Source: Deltaproteobacteria bacterium (GTDB lineage Bacteria; Desulfobacterota; Desulfobacteria; Desulfobacterales; UBA5852). From it: a stretch of 64,000 nucleotides of DNA. Position numbers and translations under genes: made by a program. Under the pieces are notes generated by a model. That model was not told the DNA's origin and made no database searches. It saw only the letters and a program-made list of their open reading frames with translations. This document shows, piece by piece, positions 34,043 to 43,689 of the stretch (within the stretch, counting starts at the first letter, position 1; every line of letters starts with the position of its first letter). Location: assembly GCA_020444045.1 (NCBI GenBank), contig JAHLLS010000002.1:310001-374000 (forward strand), read 5' to 3'.

Positions 34043-35398
34043 ATGTTTCCTTCAATATTAATTGTAGATGACGAACCTTCCATCGTTCAGTCCCTGAAAG
34101 GACTTTTAGTCGATGAGGGTTTTGATGTGATGACCGCTCCGAACGGCTATGAGGCGCTCAAGATCATCGAAAGTGAATCTCCTGACCTGGTGCTCCTCGA
34201 CATCTGGATGCCCGGCATTGATGGGATTGAAACGCTGAAAGAGATCAAGGCCAACAACCCCTTTATCCAAGTTATCATTATTACTGGCCATGGGAATGTT
34301 GAAACAGCCGTCAAAGCGACCAAGCTGGGCGCCTTTGATCTCATTGAAAAACCACTTTCCATCGATAAAGTTATTGTTGGCATCAACAATGCTCTCAATT
34401 TCAGACGTTTGGAAGAAGAAAATCGTTATCTTCGGAAAAAAACCCTGGCCAAGAATTCCATTGACGGCAACAGCCCCAGCGTTCTGGCATTAAAGCAGAA
34501 GGTTGCGGCCGTGGCCTCGACCGATACCTGGGTCCTGATTACCGGCGAGAACGGTACCGGCAAAGAACTAGTGGCCCGCACCATTTTTCAGCTTGGGAGT
34601 CGGGCTGAAAAACCCTTTGTGGATGTCAACTGTGCCGCCATTCCGGAAGAATTGATTGAAAGTGAACTGTTCGGCCATGAAAAAGGCGCCTTCACAGGAG
34701 CCGCGACGAAAAAGCGCGGCAAGTTCGAAATCGCCAGTGGTGGAACGATTCTGTTGGATGAAATCGGTGATATGAGCCTCAAAACACAGGCCAAAATATT
34801 GCGCGTGTTGCAAGAACAACAATTTCAGCGCGTTGGCGGCAGTCGCGTCCTCAAGGTTGATGTTCGGGTTATTGCAGCGACGAACAAAGACCTCGCCTCG
34901 GAAATTAAAAAAGGCACCTTTCGCGAAGATCTCTATTATCGTCTCAATGTCGTTCCCATTGAAGTTCCTTCCTTGCGGGAAAGGAAAGATGATATCCCCC
35001 TGCTGGCTGATCATTTCCTGGATGACTGTGCCATTCAAAACCGCTCCCGCCGGAAACATATCGATCCGGAAGCCCTGGAACTGCTGGCAGCCTATCCCTG
35101 GCCGGGCAATGTTCGTGAACTGAAAAATCTTATTGAACGGTTGATCATCCTTGTTCCGGGAGAACGAATCACGCCGGACGATATTCCACCCAGTTATCGA
35201 ACGGATGATTTATCCGCGACGGTCATTGAAACGGATTGTTTATCCATTGATGATTTCAAAGAAGCAAAAAAAGCCTTTGAGGAGGCCTATCTCCGTGACA
35301 AACTGCGTGAAAATGACGGAAACGTCTCCCAGACGGCCCGACGGATTGGGGTCGGCCGCAGTTACCTACACAAGAAACTAAAGCAGTTTAATCATTAG
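34043..35398 (+). CDS. ntrX: NtrX-type sigma-54-dependent response regulator
   Basis: The 451-aa protein has a receiver domain (phospho-Asp in DLVLLDIWMPG, Lys in FDLIEKPLS), an AAA+ sigma-54 activator domain with ITGENGTGKEL (Walker A), [13 protein letters not shown] (GAFTGA loop contacting sigma-54) and GGTILLDEIGD (Walker B), then a Fis-type HTH at the C-terminus (NVSQTARRIGVGRSYLHKKL). It activates RpoN promoters. It pairs with the kinase upstream. Normal length. Confidence 0.94.
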   Translation: MFPSILIVDDEPSIVQSLKGLLVDEGFDVMTAPNGYEALKIIESESPDLVLLDIWMPGIDGIETLKEIKANNPFIQVIIITGHGNVETAVKATKLGAFDLIEKPLSIDKVIVGINNALNFRRLEEENRYLRKKTLAKNSIDGNSPSVLALKQKVAAVASTDTWVLITGENGTGKELVARTIFQLGSRAEKPFVDVNCAAIPEELIESELFGHEKGAFTGAATKKRGKFEIASGGTILLDEIGDMSLKTQAKILRVLQEQQFQRVGGSRVLKVDVRVIAATNKDLASEIKKGTFREDLYYRLNVVPIEVPSLRERKDDIPLLADHFLDDCAIQNRSRRKHIDPEALELLAAYPWPGNVRELKNLIERLIILVPGERITPDDIPPSYRTDDLSATVIETDCLSIDDFKEAKKAFEEAYLRDKLRENDGNVSQTARRIGVGRSYLHKKLKQFNH

Positions 35399-35406
35399 GA
35401 TAGCCT

Positions 35407-35952
35407 TTGCGCGTTATCGCCGGACATTACAGAGGCACGCGACTCTATACGCCGTCAGGCGTGGCGATTCGCCCTACGTCCGATCGGCTGCGCGAGTCGA
35501 TTTTCAATATCATTGGCCCCCAAATACGTGGAAAGCGAATTCTAGACCTTTTTGCCGGCACCGGAGCCATGGGTATCGAAGCCCTCAGCCGTGGGGCGAT
35601 CCATGCTGTTTTCATTGATAACAACGCTCAGTCCCTTGATCTGATTCATCGCAATATCGAAAAAGTGTCTGCTAATGAACGAGCAACCGTTATCGCCTGG
35701 GATGCCGCTCACGATCTATCGTGTCTCCAGGAAAACGCGGCAAACGATATCATTTTCATGGATCCCCCTTACCGCCAAGGCCTTATCCATAAGGCACTAC
35801 AAAATTTGGTGGCACTGCCATCCTGCAATAGCATGATTGTTGTGGAACATGCTGCTAAAGACACGTTGAATGACCTGCCGGCAGGCCTGTTTTTAAAAGA
35901 TCAGCGACGATATGGGAAAACGCTTGTTTCCTTTTTGAGCGGTATGCTATAG
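35407..35952 (+). CDS. rsmD: 16S rRNA (guanine966-N2)-methyltransferase RsmD
   Basis: The 181-aa protein begins at TTG 35407, giving RVIAGHYRGTRLYTPSG, then TSDRLRESIFNI, the SAM-binding loop DLFAGTGAMGIEALSRGA and the catalytic MDPPYRQGL (DPPY). It methylates G966 of 16S rRNA in the small subunit. It lies 8 bases after the ntrX gene and 247 bases before coaD, the usual rsmD-coaD order. Confidence 0.94.
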   Translation: MRVIAGHYRGTRLYTPSGVAIRPTSDRLRESIFNIIGPQIRGKRILDLFAGTGAMGIEALSRGAIHAVFIDNNAQSLDLIHRNIEKVSANERATVIAWDAAHDLSCLQENAANDIIFMDPPYRQGLIHKALQNLVALPSCNSMIVVEHAAKDTLNDLPAGLFLKDQRRYGKTLVSFLSGML

Positions 35953-36199
35953 CCGAAGCGGTATCCGCCTCCCAAAAGGTGATTGGGCAAAGCCGCCGGT
36001 CTCGACAGATACAACCGGATCGTTCTTATTGCGGCCATTATGATGCACTGTTCTGGACAGGCCGGCTGATATGGCGGCATCGGATATCGGCAAAGCACTC
36101 GTAAGTTAACCTGGGGGAAGACAACGACAAATAAGGCAAGACGATTCTTCGCGCCACCCGACAAGAAAGGTCTGCTCTTTTAGGAGGGTTCTCATTCGA

Positions 36200-36691
36200 A
36201 TGCAAAAACTGGCGATCTATCCCGGCTCTTTCGACCCTGTCACCAATGGCCATGTTGATATCATTGTTCGCGGCCTCAAGATCTTCGATCAGATCATTAT
36301 CTGTATTCTAAACAATCCGGCTAAAAACGCCCTTTTTACGGTCGATGAACGGATGGAAATGCTCAGTTCGTGCCTGAATGGCATCAAGAACGTCGAAATC
36401 GCGACATACGACGGCCTGCTGGTGGATTATGCCGTCCAGCGCAAAGCCCACGCCATACTGCGCGGTATGCGCGCCGTATCGGATTTCGAATACGAATTCC
36501 AAATGGCCCTCATGAATCGTCGTCTCAACCGTGATATTCAAACCGTTTTTTTAATGACAGGACTACGCTGGATCTTTACCAGTTCATCCATCATCAAAGA
36601 AGCCGCCCGGTTTGGGGGCAACATCAACGGCATGGTTCCAAAAGTTGTTCAACACAAACTGAAAGAGAAGTTTTCTACCGTCAATCTTTGA
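36200..36691 (+). CDS. coaD: Phosphopantetheine adenylyltransferase CoaD
   Basis: The 163-aa nucleotidyltransferase has the YPGSFDPVTNGHVDII start (T/HxGH-type motif), GLLVDYAVQRKA, ILRGMRAVSDFEYE and the C-terminal VFLMTGLRWIFTSSSIIKE (ISSS-like loop). It adenylates 4'-phosphopantetheine in coenzyme A synthesis. GGAGGG precedes ATG 36200 by 12 bases. The LysR gene begins 7 bases after its stop. Confidence 0.95.
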   Translation: MQKLAIYPGSFDPVTNGHVDIIVRGLKIFDQIIICILNNPAKNALFTVDERMEMLSSCLNGIKNVEIATYDGLLVDYAVQRKAHAILRGMRAVSDFEYEFQMALMNRRLNRDIQTVFLMTGLRWIFTSSSIIKEAARFGGNINGMVPKVVQHKLKEKFSTVNL

Positions 36692-36698
36692 TGCAACC

Positions 36699-37604
36699 AT
36701 GGATCTGTGGCAGCTTCACATTTTTTGTAAAGTCGTTGAATTGGCTAGCTTCAGTAAAGCCGGTCAAAGGGTCCATCTTTCCCAACCAACGGTCAGCAGT
36801 CACATAAAAGACCTGGAACAGCATTTCGGATGCCCGCTCATTGACCGCCTCGCACGCCGCGCCGTTCCTACCAAAGCGGGCGAATTGCTTCACGCCCACG
36901 CCCTCCGCATGCTTGCCCTGCGGGATGAAACCGAAACGGTCATGGCGGAATTCTTAGGGCACTATAAAGGACGCTTGGTAATTGGCGGCAGTACGATTCC
37001 TGGCGGCTATCTCCTACCCAAGATAATCGGGCGCTTCAATCATGTCTATCCCGATATACGAATTTCTCTTATCATCAACGACTCAAGGGAAATCGTACAA
37101 AAAACTTTGGCCGGAGAAATCGAAATGGGTGTTGTCGGCGCTCATTTTTCCGAATACCATTTATGTGAAACTGCTTTGGCAAACGATACGCTGAAACTGA
37201 TTGTCGCCCGGCAACATCCGTGGGCCGGCCGATCTACGATTGCAATTGATGATCTACGCCAGGAGCCTATGATTGTCCGGGAAACGGGCTCCGGGACACG
37301 GCAGGTATTGGAACACGCCATTGCAACAAAAGGGTTGCGGCTGCATGATGCCTTTCATATCGTGGCCGAAATCGGCAACACGGCGGGCGTTATCGCGGGG
37401 ATAAAAAGCGGGTTGGGTGTATCTGTCCTGTCGACTATGGCCGTTGAAGATGATCTCACCTATCAAACCTTAGCGGCCCTCGATATCAGTGGAATTGACC
37501 TTCAGCGTGAATTTTATCTTGTTTCGGACCAGCGTCGCGCATTTTCACCGTTGGCCCGCGCGTTTCAAACTTTTATCACGACGCACCCGATCAACGATGC
37601 GTGA
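36699..37604 (+). CDS. LysR-family regulator, selenium-metabolism-associated type
   Basis: The 301-aa LysR protein has an N-terminal winged HTH (ELASFSKAGQRVHLSQPTVSSHIKDLE) and a co-inducer domain starting GRLVIGGSTIPGGYLLPKIIGRF, with IVRETGSGTRQVLE and VIAGIKSGLGVSVLS. This layout, with the GGSTIPGxYLLP segment, resembles the LysR subgroup often found in genomes and loci that use selenium. The ligand is unknown. It is the last gene of the lpxC-coaD run (7 bases after coaD). Confidence 0.85.
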   Translation: MDLWQLHIFCKVVELASFSKAGQRVHLSQPTVSSHIKDLEQHFGCPLIDRLARRAVPTKAGELLHAHALRMLALRDETETVMAEFLGHYKGRLVIGGSTIPGGYLLPKIIGRFNHVYPDIRISLIINDSREIVQKTLAGEIEMGVVGAHFSEYHLCETALANDTLKLIVARQHPWAGRSTIAIDDLRQEPMIVRETGSGTRQVLEHAIATKGLRLHDAFHIVAEIGNTAGVIAGIKSGLGVSVLSTMAVEDDLTYQTLAALDISGIDLQREFYLVSDQRRAFSPLARAFQTFITTHPINDA

Positions 37605-37655
37605 GCTTCCTCCGACAAAGAGCTAACCATAGAAGGGCTCATCAAACAGGGGACA

Positions 37656-38315
37656 TTAAGGCCCACCCCAACCCTCCTCGCCGATCAACTTGACAAAACG
37701 GCACCCGCCCAAGCTGACTTGATGCCATCCCCGTTCATCCTTGACGATCTTGATTAAATCCTGGGTATACTGATTGCCAACGGGAAGTATCATTCGCCCG
37801 CCAACAGCAAGCTGCGATAATAGAATTTCCGGGATACGCGGCGCGCCCGCGGTTACAATGATCGCATCAAACAAGCCTTCCTCCCGCCATCCCATCGTAC
37901 CATCCGAATACCGCGTCACGATGTTGTGGTACTGCAAGGTATCGAAAAGCTTACGAGCGCGACGATAAAGCGTGTGTAAACGCTCAATCGTGTAAACCCG
38001 ATAGACGATTTCAGCCAGAACCGCAGCTTGGTATCCGGAACCTGTGCCAATTTCAAGGACACGGTCATCCGCCGTGAGTTCCAGCGCCTGGGTCATCTCC
38101 GCTACGATAAATGGCTGAGAAATCGTCTGTTGTTCTCCAATCGGCAAAGGATGATCCTCATAGGCTTTATGCCGGAGGGCCTCACTGACAAACAAGTGGC
38201 GCGGTACCCGCCGCATGGCGGCAAGCACCAATGGATCGGATATATGGCGTGCCTCGATCTGACGTTTGACCATCTCCTCTCGGCGGCGCTTATGGGTATG
38301 CTCGGAATCTATCAT
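37656..38315 (-). CDS. pcm: Protein-L-isoaspartate O-methyltransferase
   Basis: The product has QTISQPFIVAEMTQALEL, the SAM-binding VLEIGTGSGYQAAVLAEI and IIVTAGAPRIPEILLSQL, as in Pcm, which repairs isoaspartyl residues in aged proteins. ATG 38315 (MIDSEHTHKRRREEM) is preferred: a further 71 codons open upstream have no family similarity and no obvious ribosome site. The weakness of the ribosome site at 38315 means a nearby GTG or the internal MVKRQIEAR start is also possible. The usual surE partner is not adjacent. Confidence 0.9.
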   Translation of the reverse strand: MIDSEHTHKRRREEMVKRQIEARHISDPLVLAAMRRVPRHLFVSEALRHKAYEDHPLPIGEQQTISQPFIVAEMTQALELTADDRVLEIGTGSGYQAAVLAEIVYRVYTIERLHTLYRRARKLFDTLQYHNIVTRYSDGTMGWREEGLFDAIIVTAGAPRIPEILLSQLAVGGRMILPVGNQYTQDLIKIVKDERGWHQVSLGGCRFVKLIGEEGWGGP

Positions 38316-38611
38316 GGAGTGGTCTTTAACAGTCGCCCTGGTTTTCGTCAAGAATTCCGACCTGGGAGGCTTTCGTCTCGTTGTCTGACGATCACGAGAG
38401 ATTGAGTTTATGAGGTGAAACGCAAACTCATCTCCAGTGATACGCAGCTCCAAATGGTGGAAGGCCGCATCAGACAAATTCTCGGGAAAAGCCGATTGGA
38501 CAGAAAAATCAGTCGAATGAAACATCACGATATCATTGGTGGATAGGGTCGTATCGGCCGGATTATGACCCGAAATCTAACACGGAAAGTTCCCGATCTC
38601 GCAAGAATTAG

Positions 38612-38985
38612 GAACAAGACGGCGCCCGCTATCTCGCCGGTGATGGGGTTGAAGAAAATATCCAGGTCAAAGCGGGTATTGAAAACGCCATAAGGCTTGC
38701 CGCTGTTCTGTTGATCGATACCGAATTGGAGGAAATTACGGTAGGCGAACAATCCAAAATTGCGAATGTCATGCTAAAAGATTCCGGAATTGGCCAAGGG
38801 TATAACCTCATCATCATTGCCATCAAACAGGCCAACAGCGACAGGATTCTCACCCCCCCTTTCGAATACCGTATTCACCACCCGGGGGGACACCCTGATC
38901 GCCGCCGGCAAGGAACACAGCCATATAACTGGCAAAGGAGGTCACCCCGGAGACATCGTCCCCCGGCGATGACGGTCGTCTGTTA
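38612..38985 (+). pseudogene. Remnant of a TrkA/RCK potassium-channel regulator domain gene
   Basis: The translated stretch reads EQDGARYLAGDGVEENI then VKAGIENAIRLAAVL, matching the end of a TrkA-N (RCK) domain. Immediately in the same frame comes LEEITVGEQSKIANVMLKDS, then YNLIIIAIKQ, matching the TrkA-C domain start. The sequence that should lie between them is missing (an internal deletion). The last part shifts frame: the expected GDTLIAAGKE appears one frame over, near 38890-38925. No start codon or N-terminal channel part is present. A dead fragment. Confidence 0.7.
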
Positions 38986-38991
38986 GGTATA

Positions 38992-39579
38992 TTAAATTTT
39001 GTAAATGGTCCGTTTGTCCGTGATAATGATGTCCACATGCTTATCGTGTGATTCGGTCGGGATCTGTGGGACCACCTGGTCTTCCAGGGCTAATGAAACC
39101 TTGCGTGTCGTTATTGGCAATTGCGGAATCAGGCGGTCGTAGGTGCCATCTCCCGCTCCCAGGCGCCCCCCCTTTTCATCCACAGCAACACCTGGAATAA
39201 TGGCAATATCAATACACTCCATCGGCACTTCGCGGCAGCGCTGGGGGTTCGGCTCAAAAATGCCGCGTGGCCCGGCAACCAAATCCCGGCTGGGGTCGTC
39301 AACCTTCAACAAACGCACGCTTCCCTTCTCTGTATTAAAAATCGGCAGCACAATGATTTTCCCATAGGCATGCGTCTGTTTAAGGATGTTCTCAGTATCA
39401 ACTTCATTTTTATCGTTTACATAGAGCAGAACAATGCGTGCTTCCAGAAAATTAGCAAAATCGAACAATCGGGTTTCAATCTCACTGATCTTGGTCCGGT
39501 GCTCTTCCTTTGACAGGGCATTCATCATTTTCTCGATTTTCGTGCGCAGTTCCTGCTTCGCTTCCCGGATTTCCTCCAT
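38992..39579 (-). CDS. 5-formyltetrahydrofolate cyclo-ligase
   Basis: The 195-aa protein starts at ATG 39579 (MEEIREAKQELRTKIEKM), with GGGGGTGATC upstream. Landmarks are ARIVLLYVNDKNEVDT, LVAGPRGIFEPNP (substrate loop) and the C-terminal GVAVDEKGGRLGAGDGTYDR (the GxGKGxYD-type ATP site). It converts 5-formyl-THF to 5,10-methenyl-THF using ATP. The gene is divergent from serS. Confidence 0.92.
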   Translation of the reverse strand: MEEIREAKQELRTKIEKMMNALSKEEHRTKISEIETRLFDFANFLEARIVLLYVNDKNEVDTENILKQTHAYGKIIVLPIFNTEKGSVRLLKVDDPSRDLVAGPRGIFEPNPQRCREVPMECIDIAIIPGVAVDEKGGRLGAGDGTYDRLIPQLPITTRKVSLALEDQVVPQIPTESHDKHVDIIITDKRTIYKI

Positions 39580-39747
39580 GATCACCCCCGGCGTTGTTCT
39601 TGATGCCGACCCGCTGCTGGAACACTGTGGAACTGGTTCAACCAGCAATCATAATTGACTAAATTAACGACAGGTGTTAGCCTTCGCATTCGGTTTTGCA
39701 GGTCGCCTGAGTCGATATGCGATAATGAATAACTACAGATAATAGGT

Positions 39748-41028
39748 ATGAATATGCTTGAAATCAAGTTCATTCGCCAAAATTTGCCAGAGGTCAAACA
39801 GGCGATGGTAAACCGGGGCGACCGCATTGACTTGGAAGCCCTGATCGACGCGGATGACAACCGGAAAAAAATTCTGCTGGAAATCGAAGCCTTGCGCCAT
39901 AAACGCAACGTGGTGTCGGATCAAATTGCGACAATGAAAAAAGACGGCGAAACGGCAGAGGCGACAATGGCTGAAATGCGTGAAGTTTCAAGCCAGATTA
40001 AGGCCCTTGATCGCACCCTTTCCGAAAACGAAGCTGTCATGCAAACAATCCTGATGCAGATCCCCAACATCCCGCATGGCTCCGTTCCGATAGGTCAGGA
40101 TGAGAATGACAACCCGGTTCTTCGGACCGTCGGCCACCCTGCGGATATGAATTTCGAGCCTCAAGCCCATTGGGATATCGGTGAGCATCTGGGCATCCTT
40201 GATTTTAAGCGTGCGGCACGCATTGCCGGAGCCCGGTTTCCGTTATATTTTGGACAAGGCGCCTTGATGGAGCGGGCGCTGATCAATTTTATGTTGGACC
40301 TCCATGTAAATCAGCATGGTTATCAGGAGGTATTGCCTCCCTTTATTGTCAATCGCCAAAGTATGACGCATACGGGGCAGCTTCCCAAGTTTGAAGAGGA
40401 TCTTTTCAAACTTGAGGGCATGGATTATTTTCTCATCCCCACAGCGGAAGTGCCGGTTACCAATATCCATCACAGCGAAATCCTTAAGGAAGAAGAGCTT
40501 CCGCGCTATTATACAGCTTATACCCCCTGCTTTCGATCGGAAGCAGGGTCCCATGGCAAGGATACCCGGGGGCTGATTCGGCAGCACCAGTTCAACAAGG
40601 TCGAACTGGTCAAATTCACCCTGCCGGAGAACTCCTATAACGAATTGGAGCTGCTTCTAAAAAATGCGGAAAGCGTTCTTCAGAAGCTGGAAATACCCTA
40701 TCGTGTCATCACGCTGTGTACGGGCGACCTTGGCTTTTCAGCTGCTAAAACCTACGACATTGAAGTGTGGATGCCGGCCCAGGGGGTTTACCGCGAGATT
40801 TCGTCCTGCAGCAATTTCGAGAGTTTCCAGGCCCGCCGGGGAAACATCCGTTTCCGCCGCAATGGGCGCAAAGGCACTGAATATGTTCACACGCTCAATG
40901 GCTCGGGACTGGCTGTAGGGCGCACCTTTGCCGCTATTCTGGAAAATTGCCAGCAGCCCGATGGATCTGTCCTCATACCGAAAGCACTCCGTCCCTATAT
41001 GGGCAATATCGAAAGCATCTCAAAGTGA
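39748..41028 (+). CDS. serS: Seryl-tRNA synthetase
   Basis: The 426-aa class II synthetase has the N-terminal coiled-coil arm (residues 1-110), motif 2 ([20 protein letters not shown]) with substrate residues, [11 protein letters not shown], and motif 3 ([19 protein letters not shown]). It charges tRNA(Ser), and also tRNA(Sec) where the selenocysteine pathway exists. Start ATG 39748 or 39754 (MLEIKFIRQ). The thrC start overlaps its stop. Confidence 0.95.
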   Translation: MNMLEIKFIRQNLPEVKQAMVNRGDRIDLEALIDADDNRKKILLEIEALRHKRNVVSDQIATMKKDGETAEATMAEMREVSSQIKALDRTLSENEAVMQTILMQIPNIPHGSVPIGQDENDNPVLRTVGHPADMNFEPQAHWDIGEHLGILDFKRAARIAGARFPLYFGQGALMERALINFMLDLHVNQHGYQEVLPPFIVNRQSMTHTGQLPKFEEDLFKLEGMDYFLIPTAEVPVTNIHHSEILKEEELPRYYTAYTPCFRSEAGSHGKDTRGLIRQHQFNKVELVKFTLPENSYNELELLLKNAESVLQKLEIPYRVITLCTGDLGFSAAKTYDIEVWMPAQGVYREISSCSNFESFQARRGNIRFRRNGRKGTEYVHTLNGSGLAVGRTFAAILENCQQPDGSVLIPKALRPYMGNIESISK

Positions 41029-42527
41029 AGCCGGAAGCCTTTCCAAAAACGATCCAGCCTTATCTGATTCCTCGCCCGGGTGGCCAAATGGTATATCGCT
41101 GCCTCGGATGTGCGGAAACGTTTGACATCGATGCGCTTCACTATGTCTGCCCAGGTTGCCAGCAAGTGCTGCTTATCGAAGACCTGCAGGCCGACCGACT
41201 GAAGGACATCCCCGGTTCAACCTGGCACGAGATTTTTGACTACCGAAAAATGCTCACGGAGCCATCTCTCAGGGGCATCTATCGCTATCATGAATTTATC
41301 GGCCCCATGCTGCCACTTGAAAGCATCGTTTATTTGGGGGAGGGCAATACCCCCATGATTCAAAGCAACAAACGGCTTCAGGAACAGGTCGGTCTCACAC
41401 TTTACTTCAAAAACGATGGCCAGAACCCCAGCGCATCTTTTAAAGATCGGGGCATGGCAAGTGCATTCAGCTATCTGTCGCATATGATCGGCACCGGTCA
41501 ATTGACCGACGTACTTGCAATTTGCGCCTCCACCGGCGACACCAGTGCTGCGGCAGCGCTCTATGCCGCTTATTTACAGAAGGACATAAAGTCGGCCGTT
41601 TTACTCCCTCATGGCAAGGTAACGCCACAGCAGCTTTCCCAGCCTTTAGGCAGTGGCGCCCATGTATTTGAAATCCCCGGTGTTTTCGATGACTGCATGA
41701 AAGTTGTCGAAAAGTTGTCTGAAACCTACCATGTGGCCCTGCTTAATTCCAAAAATGCTTGGCGCATCTTGGGGCAGGAGTCCTACGCCTATGAAATTGC
41801 TCAGGATTTCGACTACGACCTTCGCAACGTCGTAGTGGTTGTCCCCATCGGTAATGCCGGCAATATTACCGCTGTCATGCGCGGTTTTCTCAAATTCCTG
41901 GATGCCGGGATTATTGACCAGCTCCCGAAAATCATCGGGGTTCAATCCGAGCATGCAAATCCCGTGTATCGCTATTATCGTGAGCCCGAACCCAGCAAAC
42001 GCCGTTTTGAACCCGTCTCGGTTAGACCCAGCGTGGCACAGGCTGCGATGATCGGCAACCCGGTTTCGATGCCACGGGTCATTCAACTGGTGGAGCACTA
42101 TCAGCGGCGCACTGGGGAACCGAAGGTGTTTTTTGTGGAAGTAACTGAGCAAGAGATCATGGACTGGGAGTTGCTGGCCAACCGCAACGGCCACATTGCC
42201 TGCACCCACGGTGGCGAATGTTTGGCCGGACTGGTTCAAGCCATTAAACTCGGCCATGTAATGGCCGACGAATGCGCCGTCTTAGATTCCACGGCTCACG
42301 CATTGAAATTTGCCGGATTCCAAGACTATTATTTTGGAGATCATTTCCCCCCCGAATACCATGTAAAACCGAAAGCGGCCTTGAAAAATGCACCCGCTCT
42401 TATATCTCCCAAAGGGGTTGACCGTTTGCCTGAAGCCGGTTACCCATTGGAAGACGAAGACCTTAAGCGATTTGTTGACTGCGTTGCAATTGATATTGCT
42501 TCGGCGTTAAGTCTCAAAAAACGCTGA
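41025..42527 (+). CDS. thrC: Threonine synthase
   Basis: GTG 41025 overlaps the serS stop by four bases and gives a 500-aa protein. An N-terminal zinc-ribbon-like segment (YRCLGC, YVCPGC) precedes the PLP domain, with the Lys in [12 protein letters not shown] and the phosphate loop GNAGN. The enzyme makes threonine from O-phosphohomoserine. The N-terminal Cys pair module is known from some threonine synthases. Codons upstream of 41025 in this frame are serS shadow. Confidence 0.9.
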   Translation: MKPEAFPKTIQPYLIPRPGGQMVYRCLGCAETFDIDALHYVCPGCQQVLLIEDLQADRLKDIPGSTWHEIFDYRKMLTEPSLRGIYRYHEFIGPMLPLESIVYLGEGNTPMIQSNKRLQEQVGLTLYFKNDGQNPSASFKDRGMASAFSYLSHMIGTGQLTDVLAICASTGDTSAAAALYAAYLQKDIKSAVLLPHGKVTPQQLSQPLGSGAHVFEIPGVFDDCMKVVEKLSETYHVALLNSKNAWRILGQESYAYEIAQDFDYDLRNVVVVVPIGNAGNITAVMRGFLKFLDAGIIDQLPKIIGVQSEHANPVYRYYREPEPSKRRFEPVSVRPSVAQAAMIGNPVSMPRVIQLVEHYQRRTGEPKVFFVEVTEQEIMDWELLANRNGHIACTHGGECLAGLVQAIKLGHVMADECAVLDSTAHALKFAGFQDYYFGDHFPPEYHVKPKAALKNAPALISPKGVDRLPEAGYPLEDEDLKRFVDCVAIDIASALSLKKR

Positions 42528-42618
42528 GTGATCGAATCAGCCGCAAACAGCTTTCCAACACCGTTGCACCGATAACACGGCACATTCATTTCCACCATTT
42601 TTTAATAGGGAATGCCAG

Positions 42619-43413
42619 ATGAAAAAAGTGATTCGATTCCTTCTTACTATGGCTTTCGTTCTATTGCCGCTGGTAGCATGCAGCACAATCGACTTTGATT
42701 TGGATAAGCGCAAAGCCTTATCCGAAGATAACCGCAGAGTAGGCGATGCCTATATCCGGCAAGGTGACTACACTAGAGCCCTGGCGTACTATCAAGAAGC
42801 GGCCAAGCATTATGCCGACGATCCGGAATTGCAATACCGGTTGGGGCAGGCCTATCAGGAAAAGAGAAATTATGACCGTGCTATTTCACATTTTTTGCGC
42901 GCTATAGAGTTGAAGCCAGATATGACCAAAGCTAAGACCAGCGCGGGGGCAACCTATATTAAAATGAAAGATTATGATCGGGCAATCCTCGTTTTGAAAC
43001 AAGCGATCGACGGCCTGGCTTTTGAGATATATACAAAACCCCAGTATCCGAAATATTTGTTGGGATGGGCATTCTATCTTAACAAGCAGTATCCGGAATC
43101 AGAGCGCTACCTGCAGGAAGCACTTGATTATTACACTTCTGGAATCCCCAAAGACCCAATCTATGTCCAGGCGTTGCGCATCATGGGGTTGAACGCCTTG
43201 GCACAATCCAAACCGGAAACGGCTCTTACCTTTTTTGAGAAAGTCATTCCATTCGCCCCGAAATGGCCAGATCTGTATCTTGATATCGCCCGCACCTATC
43301 GCCTGGCCGGCGAAACACCGCGTGCCCGACAGGCATACAACCGCGTCATCGAGTTGGCGCCAGGCTCGGAGATTGCCGACACGGCAATGAAAGAGGCCAC
43401 CAGCCTTAAATAA
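42619..43413 (+). CDS. pilW: TPR lipoprotein, PilF/PilW (Tgl)-like
   Basis: The 264-aa protein has a lipoprotein signal (LLPLVAC lipobox at about residue 21) and tandem tetratricopeptide repeats, for example DAYIRQGDYTRALAYYQEAA, YQEKRNYDRAISHFLRAIEL and MKDYDRAILVLKQAI. Such pilotins help PilQ secretin assembly in the outer membrane. It lies next to the pilMNOPQ operon on the opposite strand, which supports the role. A strict homologue cannot be claimed. Confidence 0.82.
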   Translation: MKKVIRFLLTMAFVLLPLVACSTIDFDLDKRKALSEDNRRVGDAYIRQGDYTRALAYYQEAAKHYADDPELQYRLGQAYQEKRNYDRAISHFLRAIELKPDMTKAKTSAGATYIKMKDYDRAILVLKQAIDGLAFEIYTKPQYPKYLLGWAFYLNKQYPESERYLQEALDYYTSGIPKDPIYVQALRIMGLNALAQSKPETALTFFEKVIPFAPKWPDLYLDIARTYRLAGETPRARQAYNRVIELAPGSEIADTAMKEATSLK

Positions 43414-43628
43414 AACTCCTTACCGTTAGCCCCCACATATGGTTTCCTGAAGTGTCAGCTCTACAATTCCTTTCACAAAACCGGGTTTTTGTATCCCCGC
43501 CCCAATTGATTGGCCATTATGGTTCGCCTTTCGCCTTAAATCCAATTGCCATTTCTATCGATCCATCGTTTAGCAGAGATTGACACCGGATGCGTCACCA
43601 GAAAGAACTCTCCTGGATAAGAAATAAA

Positions 43629-43666
43629 ACGGCACCCCCCCCATAACCGATAGAGAAAGGTGCCGT
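43629..43666 (-). terminator. Hairpin terminator of the pil operon
   Basis: On the minus strand, ACGGCACC (43666-43659) pairs with GGTGCCGT (43636-43629), followed by TTTTATTT. The loop is long (22 bases) and contains a G-run. It lies 24 bases beyond the pilQ stop. Confidence 0.6.
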
Positions 43667-43689
43667 GTTGGCTTGAATGATGTCGATCG

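Noticed and set aside
33861..34061. Open frame between the NtrY and NtrX genes
   Set aside because: No family features and it runs into the ntrX start in another frame; most likely an intergenic chance frame.
38316..38528. N-terminal extension of pcm
   Set aside because: The extra 71 residues have no family similarity, and the Pcm core starts normally from 38315. Left out of the gene.
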